DNA of 64,000 nt from Embleya scabrispora. GTDB lineage: Bacteria > Actinomycetota > Actinomycetes > Streptomycetales > Streptomycetaceae. The stretch covers positions 682,001 to 746,000 of the forward strand of contig NZ_MWQN01000002.1 of assembly GCF_002024165.1 (NCBI RefSeq), given 5' to 3'. Below are positions 51,964 to 61,731 of the stretch, piece after piece. Numbering within the stretch: position 1 is the stretch's first letter; every line of letters begins with the position of its first letter. A program made the position numbers and the translations under genes. The notes under the pieces were generated by a model. The model saw only the letters and a list, made by a program, of their open reading frames with translations. It had not been told where the DNA came from and did not search any database.

Positions 51964-53232
51964 ATGATCGGTGACGATGTCGGACCGGCGACCTACCGGG
52001 AGATCTTCGCGGTGGGCGCCTTTCGGGTGCTTTTCGGTTCCTACGTACTCCTGCTGGTCGGCGACACCGTGCGGATGCTCGCGCTCGCGGTGCTCGTCTA
52101 CGAACGCACCGGATCCCCGGCGCTGTCCGCGCTCGCGTACGTGGCGGGCTTCGTGCCACAGGCGTTCGGCGGGGCGCTGCTGCTCTCACTGACCGACCGG
52201 CTGCCGGTGCGGGCGGCGATGGTGGGCTACGACCTGATCCGCTGCGTCATGGCGCTGGTGCTCGCGGTCGACGTGCTGCCCGTGTGGGCGGTGCTGGTGC
52301 TGCTCGCGAGCGTGGGCCTGGTCAGCCCGGTCGCGGGTGCGGCTCGGCAGCGCACCCTGCCCGAACTGCTGCACGGTGACGCCTATGTGCTGGGCCGCTC
52401 GGTGTTCGGGGTGACCGCCGGGGCGATGCAGGTGCTCGGGTACGCGGTCGGCGGGGTGCTGCTCGCGCTGGTCGGGCCGGGCGGCGCGCTGGTGTTCGCC
52501 GGGGCGGTGGCGCTGGTGTCGGCGTTGGTGGTGCGCTTCGGGCTGGCGCGCGGGACGGCGGCGCAGGGCGGCGGGGCCGAGGCGAACGCCGCGGGCGAAG
52601 CGGGCGGCGGGGCCGAGTCGCGGGCTCGGCCCGAAGGCACGATACGTGCGACGTGGCGGGTCAATCGCGAACTGCTCGGCGATCCGGTCGTACGCGGCCT
52701 GCTGCTGGCCCAGTGGGTGCCGGCGAACCTGGCCGTGGCCGCCGAGGGGGTGATCGTGCCGTACGCGCCCGATTCCGCGGGGCTGTTGTACGGCTCCACC
52801 GCCGCCGGGATGCTGCTCGGCAATCTGCTCGTGGGGCGCTTCGTCCGGCCGATCCGACGGGAGCGGCTGGTGCCGTGGCTGGCGCTGCAACTCGGTGTCC
52901 CGCTGCTGTTGGTCGCCGCGAGCCCGCCGGTGGGGGTGACGGCCGCGCTGTTCGTGCTCTCCGGTGCGGGCTTCGCCTACCAACTCGGTCTGCAACGCCG
53001 GTTCCTGGCCGCCGTCCCGAAGGCGGGCACCGGGCAGGCGATGGGGCTGGCGATGACCGGGACGATGACCCTCCAGGGCGCGAGCATGGCCGGGGCCGGC
53101 GCACTGGCCGGGGTGGTCGACCCCGGGCATGTGATCGCACTGTCCGGCGTGGCCGCGGTCATCGGGACGGCCATGGTGTGGCGGATGTTGCGGCCCGGGG
53201 ACGTGCCGGTGGCGAAGGCCGCGGTGGTGTGA
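51964..53232 (+). CDS. MFS transporter (MFS_3/enterobactin-exporter-like)
   Basis: A 422-residue 12-helix permease. FGSYVLLLVGDTVRMLALAVLVYERTG is the typical helix 1-2 start of this group; SPVAGAARQRTLPELL and RLVPWLALQLGVPLLLVA follow. The central loop is Gly/Ala/Glu-rich. Start ATG 51964. Paired with the divergent DUF5937 regulator, so probably an inducible exporter. Confidence 0.88.
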   Translation: MIGDDVGPATYREIFAVGAFRVLFGSYVLLLVGDTVRMLALAVLVYERTGSPALSALAYVAGFVPQAFGGALLLSLTDRLPVRAAMVGYDLIRCVMALVLAVDVLPVWAVLVLLASVGLVSPVAGAARQRTLPELLHGDAYVLGRSVFGVTAGAMQVLGYAVGGVLLALVGPGGALVFAGAVALVSALVVRFGLARGTAAQGGGAEANAAGEAGGGAESRARPEGTIRATWRVNRELLGDPVVRGLLLAQWVPANLAVAAEGVIVPYAPDSAGLLYGSTAAGMLLGNLLVGRFVRPIRRERLVPWLALQLGVPLLLVAASPPVGVTAALFVLSGAGFAYQLGLQRRFLAAVPKAGTGQAMGLAMTGTMTLQGASMAGAGALAGVVDPGHVIALSGVAAVIGTAMVWRMLRPGDVPVAKAAVV

Positions 53233-53322
53233 GCGGGTGGCGGGGGATCGGTCCGACTTCCGCGCGGCCTCGTGCGGCAAAATCGCCTTCGGGATTTCGT
53301 TCCGACATTCTGTGCGCCGGGA

Positions 53323-53349
53323 TGTCGAGAACGGTGGGCCGACTCCGAC
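53323..53349 (+). promoter_or_regulatory. Candidate ECF42 promoter for the yciI-sigma operon
   Basis: TGTCGA (53323-53328), 17 bp, CGAC (53346-53349), 57 bp before the YciI start. It fits the TGTCGA/CGA-type boxes reported for ECF42 sigma factors. Only one copy is seen in the window. Confidence 0.55.
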
Positions 53350-53405
53350 CCGGATACGAGCGGCCCGCAGGGGCCGAAGGCAGTACGCGCACGAGGAGCG
53401 AAGTC

Positions 53406-53768
53406 ATGAAGTTCATGTTGCTGATCTACAACCGCCCCGGTTTCGTGGAGGAGCTTTCCGAGGCGGAGCGCACCGAGTTGTTCGGCGAGGTCGACGCGAT
53501 CATGGCCGAGCTGACCGCGTCCGGTGAACTGCTCGGCGGCGAGGCGCTCGCCGACCCGGCGCAGACCAGGACGGTCCGGGTACGGGACGGGGTGCCGGCG
53601 GTCACCGACGGCCCGTTCATGGAGGCCAAGGAGCACTTCGCGGGTTACCTCCTCGTCGAGTGCGAGAGCACCGAGCGGGCCACCGACATCGCCGCCCGCT
53701 GGCCGGACGCCAAGCGGTGGGCGATGGAGGTGCGGCCGGTGATGTCCGAGTCGGGGACGGAGATGTGA
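53406..53768 (+). CDS. YciI-like (DGPF domain) protein
   Basis: A 120-residue ferredoxin-fold protein. The family motif is TDGPFMEAKEHFAGYLLVECES, with DGPF at its head; MKFMLLIY is the usual start. These proteins are the conserved neighbours and targets of ECF42 sigma factors. GGAG precedes the ATG, and the stop overlaps the sigma factor GTG by 4 bp. Its biochemical role is unknown. Confidence 0.93.
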   Translation: MKFMLLIYNRPGFVEELSEAERTELFGEVDAIMAELTASGELLGGEALADPAQTRTVRVRDGVPAVTDGPFMEAKEHFAGYLLVECESTERATDIAARWPDAKRWAMEVRPVMSESGTEM

Positions 53769-55015
53769 GCCGGGACGCGCCCGCCGAGGACCTGCTGCGG
53801 GAATTGGCCCCGCAGGTCCTCGGTGTGCTCGTCCGCCGACACGGCCAATTCGACGCGTGTGAGGACGCCGTACAGGAGGCGCTGCTCGCGGCGACCGTGC
53901 AGTGGCCGGCGGACGGGCTGCCCGACCACCCGTTCGGGTGGTTGCTCACCGTGGCCGACCGGCGGCTGATCGACCACTGGCGCAGCGAACGTGCCCGGCG
54001 CAACCGCGAGGAGCGGTTGGCCGCACAGGCGCCGGCCGACGAGCAGGTGGCGCCCGCACCCGACGGGGAATCGACCGGCGCCCACGACGACGCGTTGACC
54101 CTGCTGTTCCTGTGCTGCCACCCGGCGCTGTCGGGGGCCTCGCAGGTGGCGCTGACGCTGCGTGCGGTCGGCGGCCTGACCACGGCCCAGATCGCGGACG
54201 CCTTCCTGGTCCCCGAGGCCACCATGGCGCAGCGGATCAGCCGGGCCAAGCAGCGGATCAAGGCGGCGGGCGGCCGATTCGGCACCCCCGCCGGGCCCGA
54301 CGCGATCGAGCGGCTCCGAGCGGTGCTGCACGTGCTGTACCTGATCTTCAACGAGGGCTACACCGCCAGTTCGGGCCCGGACCTGCACCGGACCGACCTG
54401 ACCGCCGAGGCGATCCGGCTCACCCGCGCGGTACACCGGCTGCGGCCGGACGACGGTGAGATCGCCGGGCTGCTGGCGCTGATGTTGCTCACCGACGCGC
54501 GGCGGCCCGCGCGGACCGGTGCCGACGGCGCGCTGATCCCGCTCGCCGAGCAGGACCGGACCCGCTGGCATGCCGGGTCCATCCGCGAGGGCACGGCCCT
54601 GGTCACCGACGCGCTCACGTGGGGGCCGCCGGGGCCCTACCAGGTTCAGGCCGCGATCGCCGCGGTGCATGCCGAGGCGGCGCGGGCCGAGGACACCGAC
54701 TGGCCGCAGATCCTCGCGCTGTACCGGCTCCTCGCCCACCTGTCCCCGGGGCCGATGGTCACCCTGAACCAGAGCGTCGCGGCGGCGATGGTGCACGGCC
54801 CGCAGGCCGGCCTGGACCTGCTGGACACGCTGGCCGGGGACGAGCGCATGGCCGGCCGGCACCGGGTCTGGGCGGTACGGGGCCACCTGCTCGAACTGGC
54901 CGGGGACCGCGAGGCGGCCCGGGAGGCGTACCGTACGGCGGCCCGCCGCACCACGAGCCTGCCGGAGCGCCGCTACCTGGAGATACGCGCGGCGCGGGTG
55001 GGCGGGGGCGCCTGA
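53765..55015 (+). CDS. ECF42-family RNA polymerase sigma factor
   Basis: A 416-residue sigma factor. Sigma2 (about 8-80, DACEDAVQEALLAA) and sigma4 (TLRAVGGLTTAQIADAFLVP) are followed by a roughly 200-residue TPR-like C-terminal domain. HVLYLIFNEGYTASSG at about 189-204 is the hallmark of ECF42. No anti-sigma gene is present; the C-terminal domain is thought to replace it. The GTG overlaps the yciI stop (GTGA), so translation is coupled. The signal is unknown. Confidence 0.93.
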   Translation: MSRDAPAEDLLRELAPQVLGVLVRRHGQFDACEDAVQEALLAATVQWPADGLPDHPFGWLLTVADRRLIDHWRSERARRNREERLAAQAPADEQVAPAPDGESTGAHDDALTLLFLCCHPALSGASQVALTLRAVGGLTTAQIADAFLVPEATMAQRISRAKQRIKAAGGRFGTPAGPDAIERLRAVLHVLYLIFNEGYTASSGPDLHRTDLTAEAIRLTRAVHRLRPDDGEIAGLLALMLLTDARRPARTGADGALIPLAEQDRTRWHAGSIREGTALVTDALTWGPPGPYQVQAAIAAVHAEAARAEDTDWPQILALYRLLAHLSPGPMVTLNQSVAAAMVHGPQAGLDLLDTLAGDERMAGRHRVWAVRGHLLELAGDREAAREAYRTAARRTTSLPERRYLEIRAARVGGGA

Positions 55016-55108
55016 GAGGAGTCTCCGCGGAGTGTGTTCGGCGCCGATGTCGGTCTTCGCGCGCAGCCGGTGACCCTGGCCGGCGGCAAGCCGCGGGTCG
55101 ATCGTGGC

Positions 55109-56143
55109 CTACGGGGCGGGGTGGGTGGACACGCGTCGACGCGGGCGGCGGGAGCGGTGGCCCGTGCGGTCGCCGACCAGGGCGGCGAGGCGGTCGAGGC
55201 CGGCGTCGATGCGGGCCGGGTCCAGGTCGCCGCCGGACAGGCGCAGCCGGTGGGCGGGTCCGATGCCCGGGTCGTAGAAGTGCGCCATGGGCGTCCACAA
55301 CACGCCGAACTCCCGGGCGGACACCTCGAGTAGCGCGTCGTCGACCACGAACGGAACGGTCAGCACGGTGAACGGGCCACAGGCCGGGCTGTGCCAGTGC
55401 ACTCGGCCGGCCAGTGGGCCGTGGCCGAAGCGGCCGGCGAGGCCTTCGAGGAGGTGGCGGGGGTTGTGCAGGTATACGCGTGCGGCCCAGGTGGTTCGGT
55501 CGCGGGTGCCGGTGGTGACGGGTGGGATGTGGCCGCTTCGGGTGAAGGTGTCCACGTGTATCACCCGGCGGCGGGTGTCGAGGGCGTGCAGCGACGGCGG
55601 GCGGTGGTGGGGGTCGGCGGTGGCGGGTACGGGTGCCGGGCCGTAGGGGTCGTCCTCCAGGATCGGCAGGTCCAAGTCGGCGACGAGATCGAGAAGTTCG
55701 TGGCGGGCGGGCAGGTCCAGGCCGATTCCGGCCGGGGTGGCGAAGTCGGGGACCAGGTACAGCGCTCGGGGGCGCAGTCCGGCGGCGCGGGCGCCGTGTA
55801 CCTGGGCGGCGAGGTCGTCGAGGTCGACGCCGCGCGGGCCGTCGGCGACGGGGACTACCGGCAGTTCGGCGAGGCGGGCGGCGCGGGTGAGGCCGATGTA
55901 GGTGGGCGCGACGGCCAGGACCACGTCCCGATCCGAACGGCGCAGCGCCCGCAACGCATGGGCGAGCGCCTCCTGATGCCCGTCGGCCGGCTGGGTGCGG
56001 GCCGGGTCGACGGGACGTCCGGCGGCCAGGGACACCGCGCGCGGGTAGCGGTCGGCGACCTCGTCGAGCAGGGCGGTCGAGCGCAGCACGGGGTCGACGC
56101 GCGCCGGGGCGATCGACGAATCGGGCGTCCGAATCGGGCTCAT
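55109..56143 (-). CDS. Aminotransferase-like protein lacking the PLP lysine
   Basis: A 344-residue fold-type I homologue, shorter than the usual 400. It keeps AVSLAAGRP, VLAVAPTYIGLTRAARLAELPV, VPDFATPAG, LEDDPYG and the C-terminal RLRLSGG. But the Schiff-base motif SFSK reads TFTR (Arg202), and the segment that should hold the YGxTxG loop between residues 45 and 55 is missing. It therefore should not be an active transaminase as written. The ATG at 56143 follows GGAGG, and codon use is normal. It could be a decaying gene or a repurposed non-catalytic protein. Confidence 0.78.
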   Translation of the reverse strand: MSPIRTPDSSIAPARVDPVLRSTALLDEVADRYPRAVSLAAGRPVDPARTQPADGHQEALAHALRALRRSDRDVVLAVAPTYIGLTRAARLAELPVVPVADGPRGVDLDDLAAQVHGARAAGLRPRALYLVPDFATPAGIGLDLPARHELLDLVADLDLPILEDDPYGPAPVPATADPHHRPPSLHALDTRRRVIHVDTFTRSGHIPPVTTGTRDRTTWAARVYLHNPRHLLEGLAGRFGHGPLAGRVHWHSPACGPFTVLTVPFVVDDALLEVSAREFGVLWTPMAHFYDPGIGPAHRLRLSGGDLDPARIDAGLDRLAALVGDRTGHRSRRPRRRVSTHPAP

Positions 56144-56346
56144 CGCACCTCCGTTGCCGCACTCGCCGGGCCGCCGACCCGGTGCGCGGGCCGGGGGATC
56201 GCCGGTTGGCGACGAGGCTAGGAGGGTGATGCGCGGGAAGGGCGGGATCTGAGCAAAACGTGAGGTTCGAGGGGCGGGTCGGGCTGTTGGTGGGGGCTCG
56301 GCCGTTGCCGTGTCCCAGGGCGCGGCGGGTCGGGGCGCCGGCCTGC

Positions 56347-56985
56347 TCAGGGTGTGGGGCGGTCCGAACGGGCGGGGCGCGCCGGGCGCCACATCGTGGT
56401 GACCACGTGCCCGGTGTCCAGGGTGACCGTGTCGAGGGTGGTGAAGCCCGCCCGCTCGTAGCGCGCGTTGTTGGCCGGGTTGCACGACTCGAGGTAGGCG
56501 GGCTCGCCGAGGGCGTCGATCCGGGCCAGGTTCTCGGTCAGCAGGCCCATGCCGAGGCCGCGGCCGCGGTGGTCGTCGTGGGTGGCCAACAGGCTCAGAT
56601 AGAAGTGCGGTTCGCTCGGTTGCGCGTCGCCGAGCAGTTCGAAGATGCGCAGGATTCCGTCGGCGGTGGGGCGATCGGTGAGCTCGACCAGGAACGTCTC
56701 CAGGTCGCTCTCCTCCTCCGCCGCCAACTCGCTCGCGCCCGGCGGGATCCACAGTGCGGCGGCCTCGACGTGCTCGGTGACCAGCGTCCAGGGGTGACGC
56801 AGCGCGGAGCCGGCGAGCAACCGCCACAGCCCGGCCGCCTGTTCGGCGCGACGCCCGACGTCGGGAAATGCCGGTCCCCACATGGGGTCGTCGAAGAACG
56901 CGGTGGTCAGCGCGGCGACGATCGCATCGGTGTCGGCGCTCGTCGCCACTCGTGCCGGTACGGGGTGGTACGGGGAAGTGCTCAC
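56347..56985 (-). CDS. GNAT-family N-acetyltransferase
   Basis: A 212-residue GNAT. DPMWGPAFPDVGRRAEQAAGLWRLL is a helical N-lobe, and LLATHDDHRGRGLGMGLL is the acetyl-CoA loop (RGRGLG). ESCNPANNARYERAGF is the motif-B strand and Asn. The GTG start is at 56985. It is close to Streptomyces puromycin-N-acetyltransferase-like proteins in length and layout, but that function is not established. Confidence 0.9.
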   Translation of the reverse strand: MSTSPYHPVPARVATSADTDAIVAALTTAFFDDPMWGPAFPDVGRRAEQAAGLWRLLAGSALRHPWTLVTEHVEAAALWIPPGASELAAEEESDLETFLVELTDRPTADGILRIFELLGDAQPSEPHFYLSLLATHDDHRGRGLGMGLLTENLARIDALGEPAYLESCNPANNARYERAGFTTLDTVTLDTGHVVTTMWRPARPARSDRPTP

Positions 56986-57322
56986 CCGCCCAGCCTAGTT
57001 CGACCCCGCCGGCAGCCCGCCGTATCCCCGCTGGTCAGCCCGAACGCGCAGGCATACGGGGCGATTTCCGTCGACCGGCGGACCGATTCCGCGCGCCGGA
57101 TGGGCCCGCCGTCCACCTCCGCACTCCCGACCGCCGACGGGTCGAACGGGAGCGCGGGTCGGATCGACCACCTCCCACCGAACGAGAGCGCGGCGGCCGG
57201 CAACCTCCTCCCCGAGGGCGACCGAATCGGACGCGGTCGACACCCCGCCCGCCCCGCCTCCGCCCGAGTACAACCACCTGGTCGTCGCCCCGGACTGGCG
57301 TGGCGGGGTCGTCGTCGGGTAG
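56986..57322. other. 337-bp spacer, nothing recognised
   Basis: A GC-rich stretch between divergent genes. Open frames exist on both strands but are compositionally unlike the neighbours and have no ribosome binding sites. Confidence 0.4.
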
Positions 57323-57652
57323 ATGTCGACCATGACCGCACGAGCAGCCCAGCCACCTCCGAACCGCAGCGTCGGCGGTCACCACCTACCCGTCCAACTC
57401 AGCCCACTCGCGCGCCGCCTTGCCCCGGCCGGCATCGCGCTACCGGTCCTGATCCTGGCCGCCACCCTGTTCGCGGTGGCCGCCGACACCAACGCGTCAG
57501 GTGCCCGCGCCCTGTGGATCCCGGCCGCGATCGGCTCCATCATCGGAGCCGGAATCGCCTGGACCGACATCCTGATCGTCGTACACCGCCGCCGCCCATC
57601 GGGCCGTTCCCTCCCGCCCGCCGGCGACCGGCCCCGGAGCACGGATGGCTGA
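57323..57652 (+). CDS. Small hypothetical membrane protein
   Basis: A 109-residue protein. Two hydrophobic segments (GIALPVLILAATLFAVAAD and ALWIPAAIGSIIGAGIAW, TDILIVV) are flanked by basic tails (HRRRPSGR), suggesting a hairpin with both ends cytoplasmic. The ribosome binding site is weak. No family recognised. Confidence 0.5.
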   Translation: MSTMTARAAQPPPNRSVGGHHLPVQLSPLARRLAPAGIALPVLILAATLFAVAADTNASGARALWIPAAIGSIIGAGIAWTDILIVVHRRRPSGRSLPPAGDRPRSTDG

Positions 57653-57794
57653 CCGCGGCCCGTGACCGCCCCGCACCGGGTGGGGCCGGCGGCGTCGCGT
57701 CACACCGGCGTGCGGTGTCGCGCCGGACGTCTTCCGCGAGTTGCCGGGTGCGGCGCCGGAGTGGGCATCCGCCTCGACGAGGTACGGCCCGCAG

Positions 57795-58787
57795 CTACCC
57801 GGAGGTCGGCCCGCCCGGCGGCGCCGCCCCGGCCGCGGCCAGCCGTCCGGCCAACTCGTGGCAGCGGGCGCCCAGTTCCGGCGGCGCGAGCACCTCGAAG
57901 GGGTGGCCGAGCAGCGCCACGTGCATGAGGACGTAGTCGAGGCTGCCCCCGCCGCTGACGACCTCGCAGCGGTCGTCCCCGCGCGGGTGGACGACGGCCG
58001 CCGACGGGGGGATCTGCGCGCGTACCGTCTCGGCCGGCGCGTGGACCAGGAAGCGGGCCCGATGCGCGTACACCCGACTCGCCACACCCTCCTGCACGTA
58101 CGCCGCCGCGTCCGGCGCGGCCCGCGGCCGAAAGCGCCAGGTCCGGGCCGACACCCCGGTCATCCGGTCGACCCGGAAACTGCGCCAGCCGTCCCGGTCG
58201 AGGTCGTACGCGAGGAGATACCAGCGTCGATCGGAGGCGACCAGCCGATACGGCTCGACCCGCCGCCGCCGTACCTCGCTCCCGGACGGGTAGTCGAAGC
58301 CCGCCTCGACCTCGTCCCGGCACGCCCCCGCCAGCGTCATCACCACCTCGGGGTCGACGGGCGTACGTCCCCGGCCGAAGAACTCCACCGAACCCGACAG
58401 CGCCCGCACCTCGTGCCGCAACCGCGCGGGCAGCACCCGATCGAGCTTGGTCAACGCCCGGAGCGCGGCCTCCCCGGCACCGGCGACCGCGCCGCCCGCA
58501 CCCGCCAGCAGCGAGACCGCCGTCGCGATCGCCTCCTCGTCGTCCAGCAGCAGCGGCGGCACCTCCTGCCCCGCCCCGAGCCGGTAGCCCCCGCCGACCC
58601 CCTGTCCGGCGTGCACCGGATACCCGAGCACCCGCAGCCGCTCCACGTCGCGCCGCACCGTCCGCGCCGTGACCCGAAGCCGATCGGCCAACTCCGCCCC
58701 GGTCCACACCCGACGCTGCTGCAACAACCCGAGCAACGTGAGCACCCGCTCCGTGGTCCCCAACTCGCCACCGCCCGCCACATCCAT
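57795..58787 (-). CDS. WYL-domain (YafY-like) transcriptional regulator
   Basis: A 330-residue regulator. ERVLTLLGLLQQRRVWTGAE and RLRVTARTVRRDVERLRVLG form the N-terminal winged helix. The central WYL domain includes VEPYRLVASDRRWYLLAYDLDRDGWR (WYL present) and FRVDRMTGV. The C-terminal WCX extension is present. ATG 58787 was chosen; the frame extends further but without conservation. Divergent from the VOC gene, its probable target. WYL domains sense nucleic-acid or small ligands. Confidence 0.92.
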   Translation of the reverse strand: MDVAGGGELGTTERVLTLLGLLQQRRVWTGAELADRLRVTARTVRRDVERLRVLGYPVHAGQGVGGGYRLGAGQEVPPLLLDDEEAIATAVSLLAGAGGAVAGAGEAALRALTKLDRVLPARLRHEVRALSGSVEFFGRGRTPVDPEVVMTLAGACRDEVEAGFDYPSGSEVRRRRVEPYRLVASDRRWYLLAYDLDRDGWRSFRVDRMTGVSARTWRFRPRAAPDAAAYVQEGVASRVYAHRARFLVHAPAETVRAQIPPSAAVVHPRGDDRCEVVSGGGSLDYVLMHVALLGHPFEVLAPPELGARCHELAGRLAAAGAAPPGGPTSG

Positions 58788-58912
58788 GCCTTCCAGCGTG
58801 CCAGAGAAAGCGGACCGATCCTGTCCTCGATGCGTGCCAGCATTGCCGAGGTGGGAGGAGCGGCAAGAGCCCCCACGACGATCCACATCCGATCTCACGA
58901 ACGGACCACCCC

Positions 58913-59374
58913 ATGAGCCGGCACATCCAGATCACCTTCGACGCCCACGACCCCAAGGCCCTGTCCACCTTCTGGCGCGACGCCCTCGGCTACGTCCACC
59001 CCGCCCCGCCCGGAGTCGACCTGCCCGAGGGTGCCGACCCCCTCGCCGCCTGGGACGACTTCCTCGCCCGCGTCGGCGTCCCGGAGGACCAACGCAACTC
59101 GCGGTCGGCCATCGAGGACCCGGACGGCCGGGGCCCGCGCGTGTTCTTCCAGCAGGTACCGGAGGGCAAGTCCGCCAAGAACCGCGTCCACCTCGACGTG
59201 CGCGCGGCCCCCGGCCTCCGGGGCGACGACCGCATGGCAGCCCTCGAAGCCGAATGCGCCCGCCTCGAAGCCCTCGGCGCCAAGCGGGTACACCGCCAGG
59301 ACCCCGCCCCGCCCCTCGACGCCGGCCACATCGTCATGACCGACCCGGAAGGCAACGAATTCTGCCTCGACTGA
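58913..59374 (+). CDS. VOC-family (glyoxalase-like) protein
   Basis: A 153-residue protein. HIQITFDAHDPKALSTFWRDALGY is the first beta-alpha-beta-beta module, RVHLDVRA the metal-ligand strand, and HIVMTDPEGNEFCLD the closing DPEGNEFC signature of the glyoxalase_6 group. The WYL regulator is divergent, and two GCGTGCCAG direct repeats lie in the 125-bp spacer. Substrate unknown. Confidence 0.9.
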   Translation: MSRHIQITFDAHDPKALSTFWRDALGYVHPAPPGVDLPEGADPLAAWDDFLARVGVPEDQRNSRSAIEDPDGRGPRVFFQQVPEGKSAKNRVHLDVRAAPGLRGDDRMAALEAECARLEALGAKRVHRQDPAPPLDAGHIVMTDPEGNEFCLD

Positions 59375-59646
59375 CTCCGGGCCCGAGACCGCCCCGATAC
59401 CGGCCGCCCCCAGGGCCCCGGGTCCGCGCCGTAGGGGGCGATGACCGGTGGAGGCGGTCTCGGGCGTTCGGCTCGGCCGGGAGTCGGGCCACGCGGCTTG
59501 GTGTGGTGGCCATCGTGAGGTACGGCGCGGCGCCGCCGCGAGATCCGAGCGGCGCGACGTGGGCCGCAACGAGGGCAATCCGCCCACTGCGGAGCGTGAT
59601 CGATCGGCGACGCCCAGGTAAACGGCGTCGGATCATCGGGAAAACC
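59375..59646. other. Spacer upstream of the chitinase promoter
   Basis: About 270 bp without a supported gene. A GGCGCGGCGCCGCCGCGAG-like palindrome near 59524 is the only structure noted. Confidence 0.4.
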
Positions 59647-59689
59647 TTGACACGCTCTATTGGTCTGGACCACTTTGGCCTAGACCAAT
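59647..59689 (+). promoter_or_regulatory. Chitinase promoter with two DasR-type (dre) sites
   Basis: TTGACA (59647-59652) is a consensus -35. Two adjacent near-palindromes follow: ATTGGTCTGGACCACT (59659-59674) and TTTGGCCTAGACCAAT (59674-59689). Both match the dre consensus around TGGTCTAGACCA bound by DasR, and the direct repeats known from Streptomyces chitinase promoters. GlcN-6-P would relieve repression, coupling expression to chitin breakdown. Confidence 0.85.
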
Positions 59690-59766
59690 AAGCGCGCAGG
59701 GCGGGCTGTCGCGCAGGCAGTCCCATCGCTACCACCCACATCGCTTCTCCACGCACGGAGGCAGTA

Positions 59767-61725
59767 GTGGCACGCGTTCCGCACGTTCCGCGAGCGAAGT
59801 CCCCTCGCCGCGGGCATCCCACCATCGCCGCCCTCGCGGCGATCACCCTGGCCGGCGCCGGTCTCACCCTCGTGGGCGCCGGCAGTGCCCGGGCGGCCGA
59901 CAACCTGGTGAGCAACTCCGGCTTCGAGGACGGACTTTCCGGCTGGACCTGTTCGGCCGGCTCCGGCGCGGCGGCGAGCACCCCGGTGCATGCCGGCACC
60001 GGAGCGCTCAAGGCCACCCCGGCGGGCGCGGACAACGCCCGCTGTAGCCAGACCGTCACGGTCCTCCCGAACTCCGCCTACACGCTGAGCGCCTGGGTCC
60101 AGGGCAGCTACGTCTACCTGGGCGCGACCGGCACCGGCACCACCGACCCGTCCACGTGGACGCCGGGCGCCGGCACCTACCAGCAGCTCACCACCACGTT
60201 CCGGACCGGTCCGTCCACCACGTCCGTCACCGTCTACACCCACGGCTGGTACGGCCAACCGGCCTACTACGCCGACGACATCACCCTGTCCGGACCCGGC
60301 GGCAGCACCCAGATCCCGGCCGCGCCCACCGGTCTGACCGCGGGCACCCCCACCGACACGAGCGTTCCCCTCTCGTGGAGCGCGGTGCCCGGCGCGACCG
60401 GCTACAACGTGTACCGCGACGGCGCCAAGGTCCAGTCCGTGACCGGGACTTCCGCCACGGTCACCGGCCTGACCCCGTCCACCGCGTACTCCTTCCAGGT
60501 CACCGCGACCAACTCCGCCGGCGAGTCCCCCAAGTCGGCGACCGTGAGCGCGAGCACCACCGGCGGCGGTACCCAGATCCCCGCCACCCCGACCGGTCTC
60601 ACGGCCGGCGCGCCGACGTCCACGAGCGTTCCCCTCTCGTGGAACGCGGTGCCCGGCGCGACCGGCTACAACCTGTACCAGAACGGCGCCAAGGTGCAGA
60701 CCGTGACCGGGACTTCCGCCACCGCCGGCGGACTGACCCCGGCCACCGCGTACAGCTTCCAGGTCAGCGCCACCAACGCGGCCGGCGAGTCGGCCAAGTC
60801 CGGCGCGGTGACCGCGACCACCACCAACGGCGGAGGCGGCGGCACGCTGCCCAAGCACGTACTCACGGGCTACTGGCAGAACTTCAACAACGGCGCCACC
60901 ATCCAGACCATCGCCCAGGTGCCCGCCGAATACGACATCATCGCGGTCTCGTTCGCCGACGCCACCGGCCAGGCGGGCGGCGTATCGTTCACCCTCGACC
61001 CGGCGCTGAACTACTCCGAGGCGCAGTTCAAGGCCGACATCGCGGCCAAGAAGGCGGCCGGCAAGAAGGTGATCATCTCGGTCGGCGGGGAGAAGGGCAG
61101 CGTCTCGGTCAACAGCGCCTCCGCCGCGAGCAACTTCGCCAACACGCTGTACACCCTGTTCCAGAACTACGGGTTCGACGGCGTCGACATCGACCTCGAA
61201 AACGGCATCAACTCCACCTATATGTCACAGGCGTTGCGCTCGCTCTCCGGCAAGGTCGGCCCGAGCCTGGTGATCACCATGGCGCCGCAGACCCTCGACA
61301 TGCAGTCGACCGGCACCGAGTACTTCAAGACCGCGCTGGCGATCAAGGACATCCTCACCGTCGTCAACACCCAGTACTACAACAGCGGGGCGATGCTCGG
61401 CTGCGACGGCAAGGTCTACAGCCAGGGCACGGTGGACTTCATGACCGGACTGGCCTGCATCCAACTCGAAGGCGGCCTGGCGCCCTCGCAGGTCGGCCTC
61501 GGCCTGCCCGCCTCACCGCGCGGCGCCGGCTCGGGCTACGTCTCGCCGACCGTCGTCAACAACGCCCTGGACTGCCTGGCCAAGGGCACGGGGTGCGGCA
61601 CGTTCAAGCCGAGCAAGACCTACCCGGGTCTGCGCGGCGCGATGACGTGGTCGACCAACTGGGACGCCCTGAACGGCAACCAGTTCTCCAACACCGTCGG
61701 CCCGCACCTCGACACGCTGCCGTAG
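59767..61725 (+). CDS. Secreted chitinase, GH18, with CBM and two FnIII modules
   Basis: A 652-residue exochitinase/endochitinase. A signal peptide ends at ARA (about residue 43). A carbohydrate-binding beta-sandwich (45-178; [13 protein letters not shown]) and two FnIII repeats (182-265 and 270-355) precede the GH18 barrel (360-652). DGVDIDLE (471-478) holds the catalytic Glu478. Cys residues in the barrel ([18 protein letters not shown]) probably form disulfides. The GTG start lies after the dre promoter. Followed by a repeat-filled terminator and a second chitinase. Confidence 0.93.
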   Translation: MARVPHVPRAKSPRRGHPTIAALAAITLAGAGLTLVGAGSARAADNLVSNSGFEDGLSGWTCSAGSGAAASTPVHAGTGALKATPAGADNARCSQTVTVLPNSAYTLSAWVQGSYVYLGATGTGTTDPSTWTPGAGTYQQLTTTFRTGPSTTSVTVYTHGWYGQPAYYADDITLSGPGGSTQIPAAPTGLTAGTPTDTSVPLSWSAVPGATGYNVYRDGAKVQSVTGTSATVTGLTPSTAYSFQVTATNSAGESPKSATVSASTTGGGTQIPATPTGLTAGAPTSTSVPLSWNAVPGATGYNLYQNGAKVQTVTGTSATAGGLTPATAYSFQVSATNAAGESAKSGAVTATTTNGGGGGTLPKHVLTGYWQNFNNGATIQTIAQVPAEYDIIAVSFADATGQAGGVSFTLDPALNYSEAQFKADIAAKKAAGKKVIISVGGEKGSVSVNSASAASNFANTLYTLFQNYGFDGVDIDLENGINSTYMSQALRSLSGKVGPSLVITMAPQTLDMQSTGTEYFKTALAIKDILTVVNTQYYNSGAMLGCDGKVYSQGTVDFMTGLACIQLEGGLAPSQVGLGLPASPRGAGSGYVSPTVVNNALDCLAKGTGCGTFKPSKTYPGLRGAMTWSTNWDALNGNQFSNTVGPHLDTLP

Positions 61726-61731
61726 CGCCAC

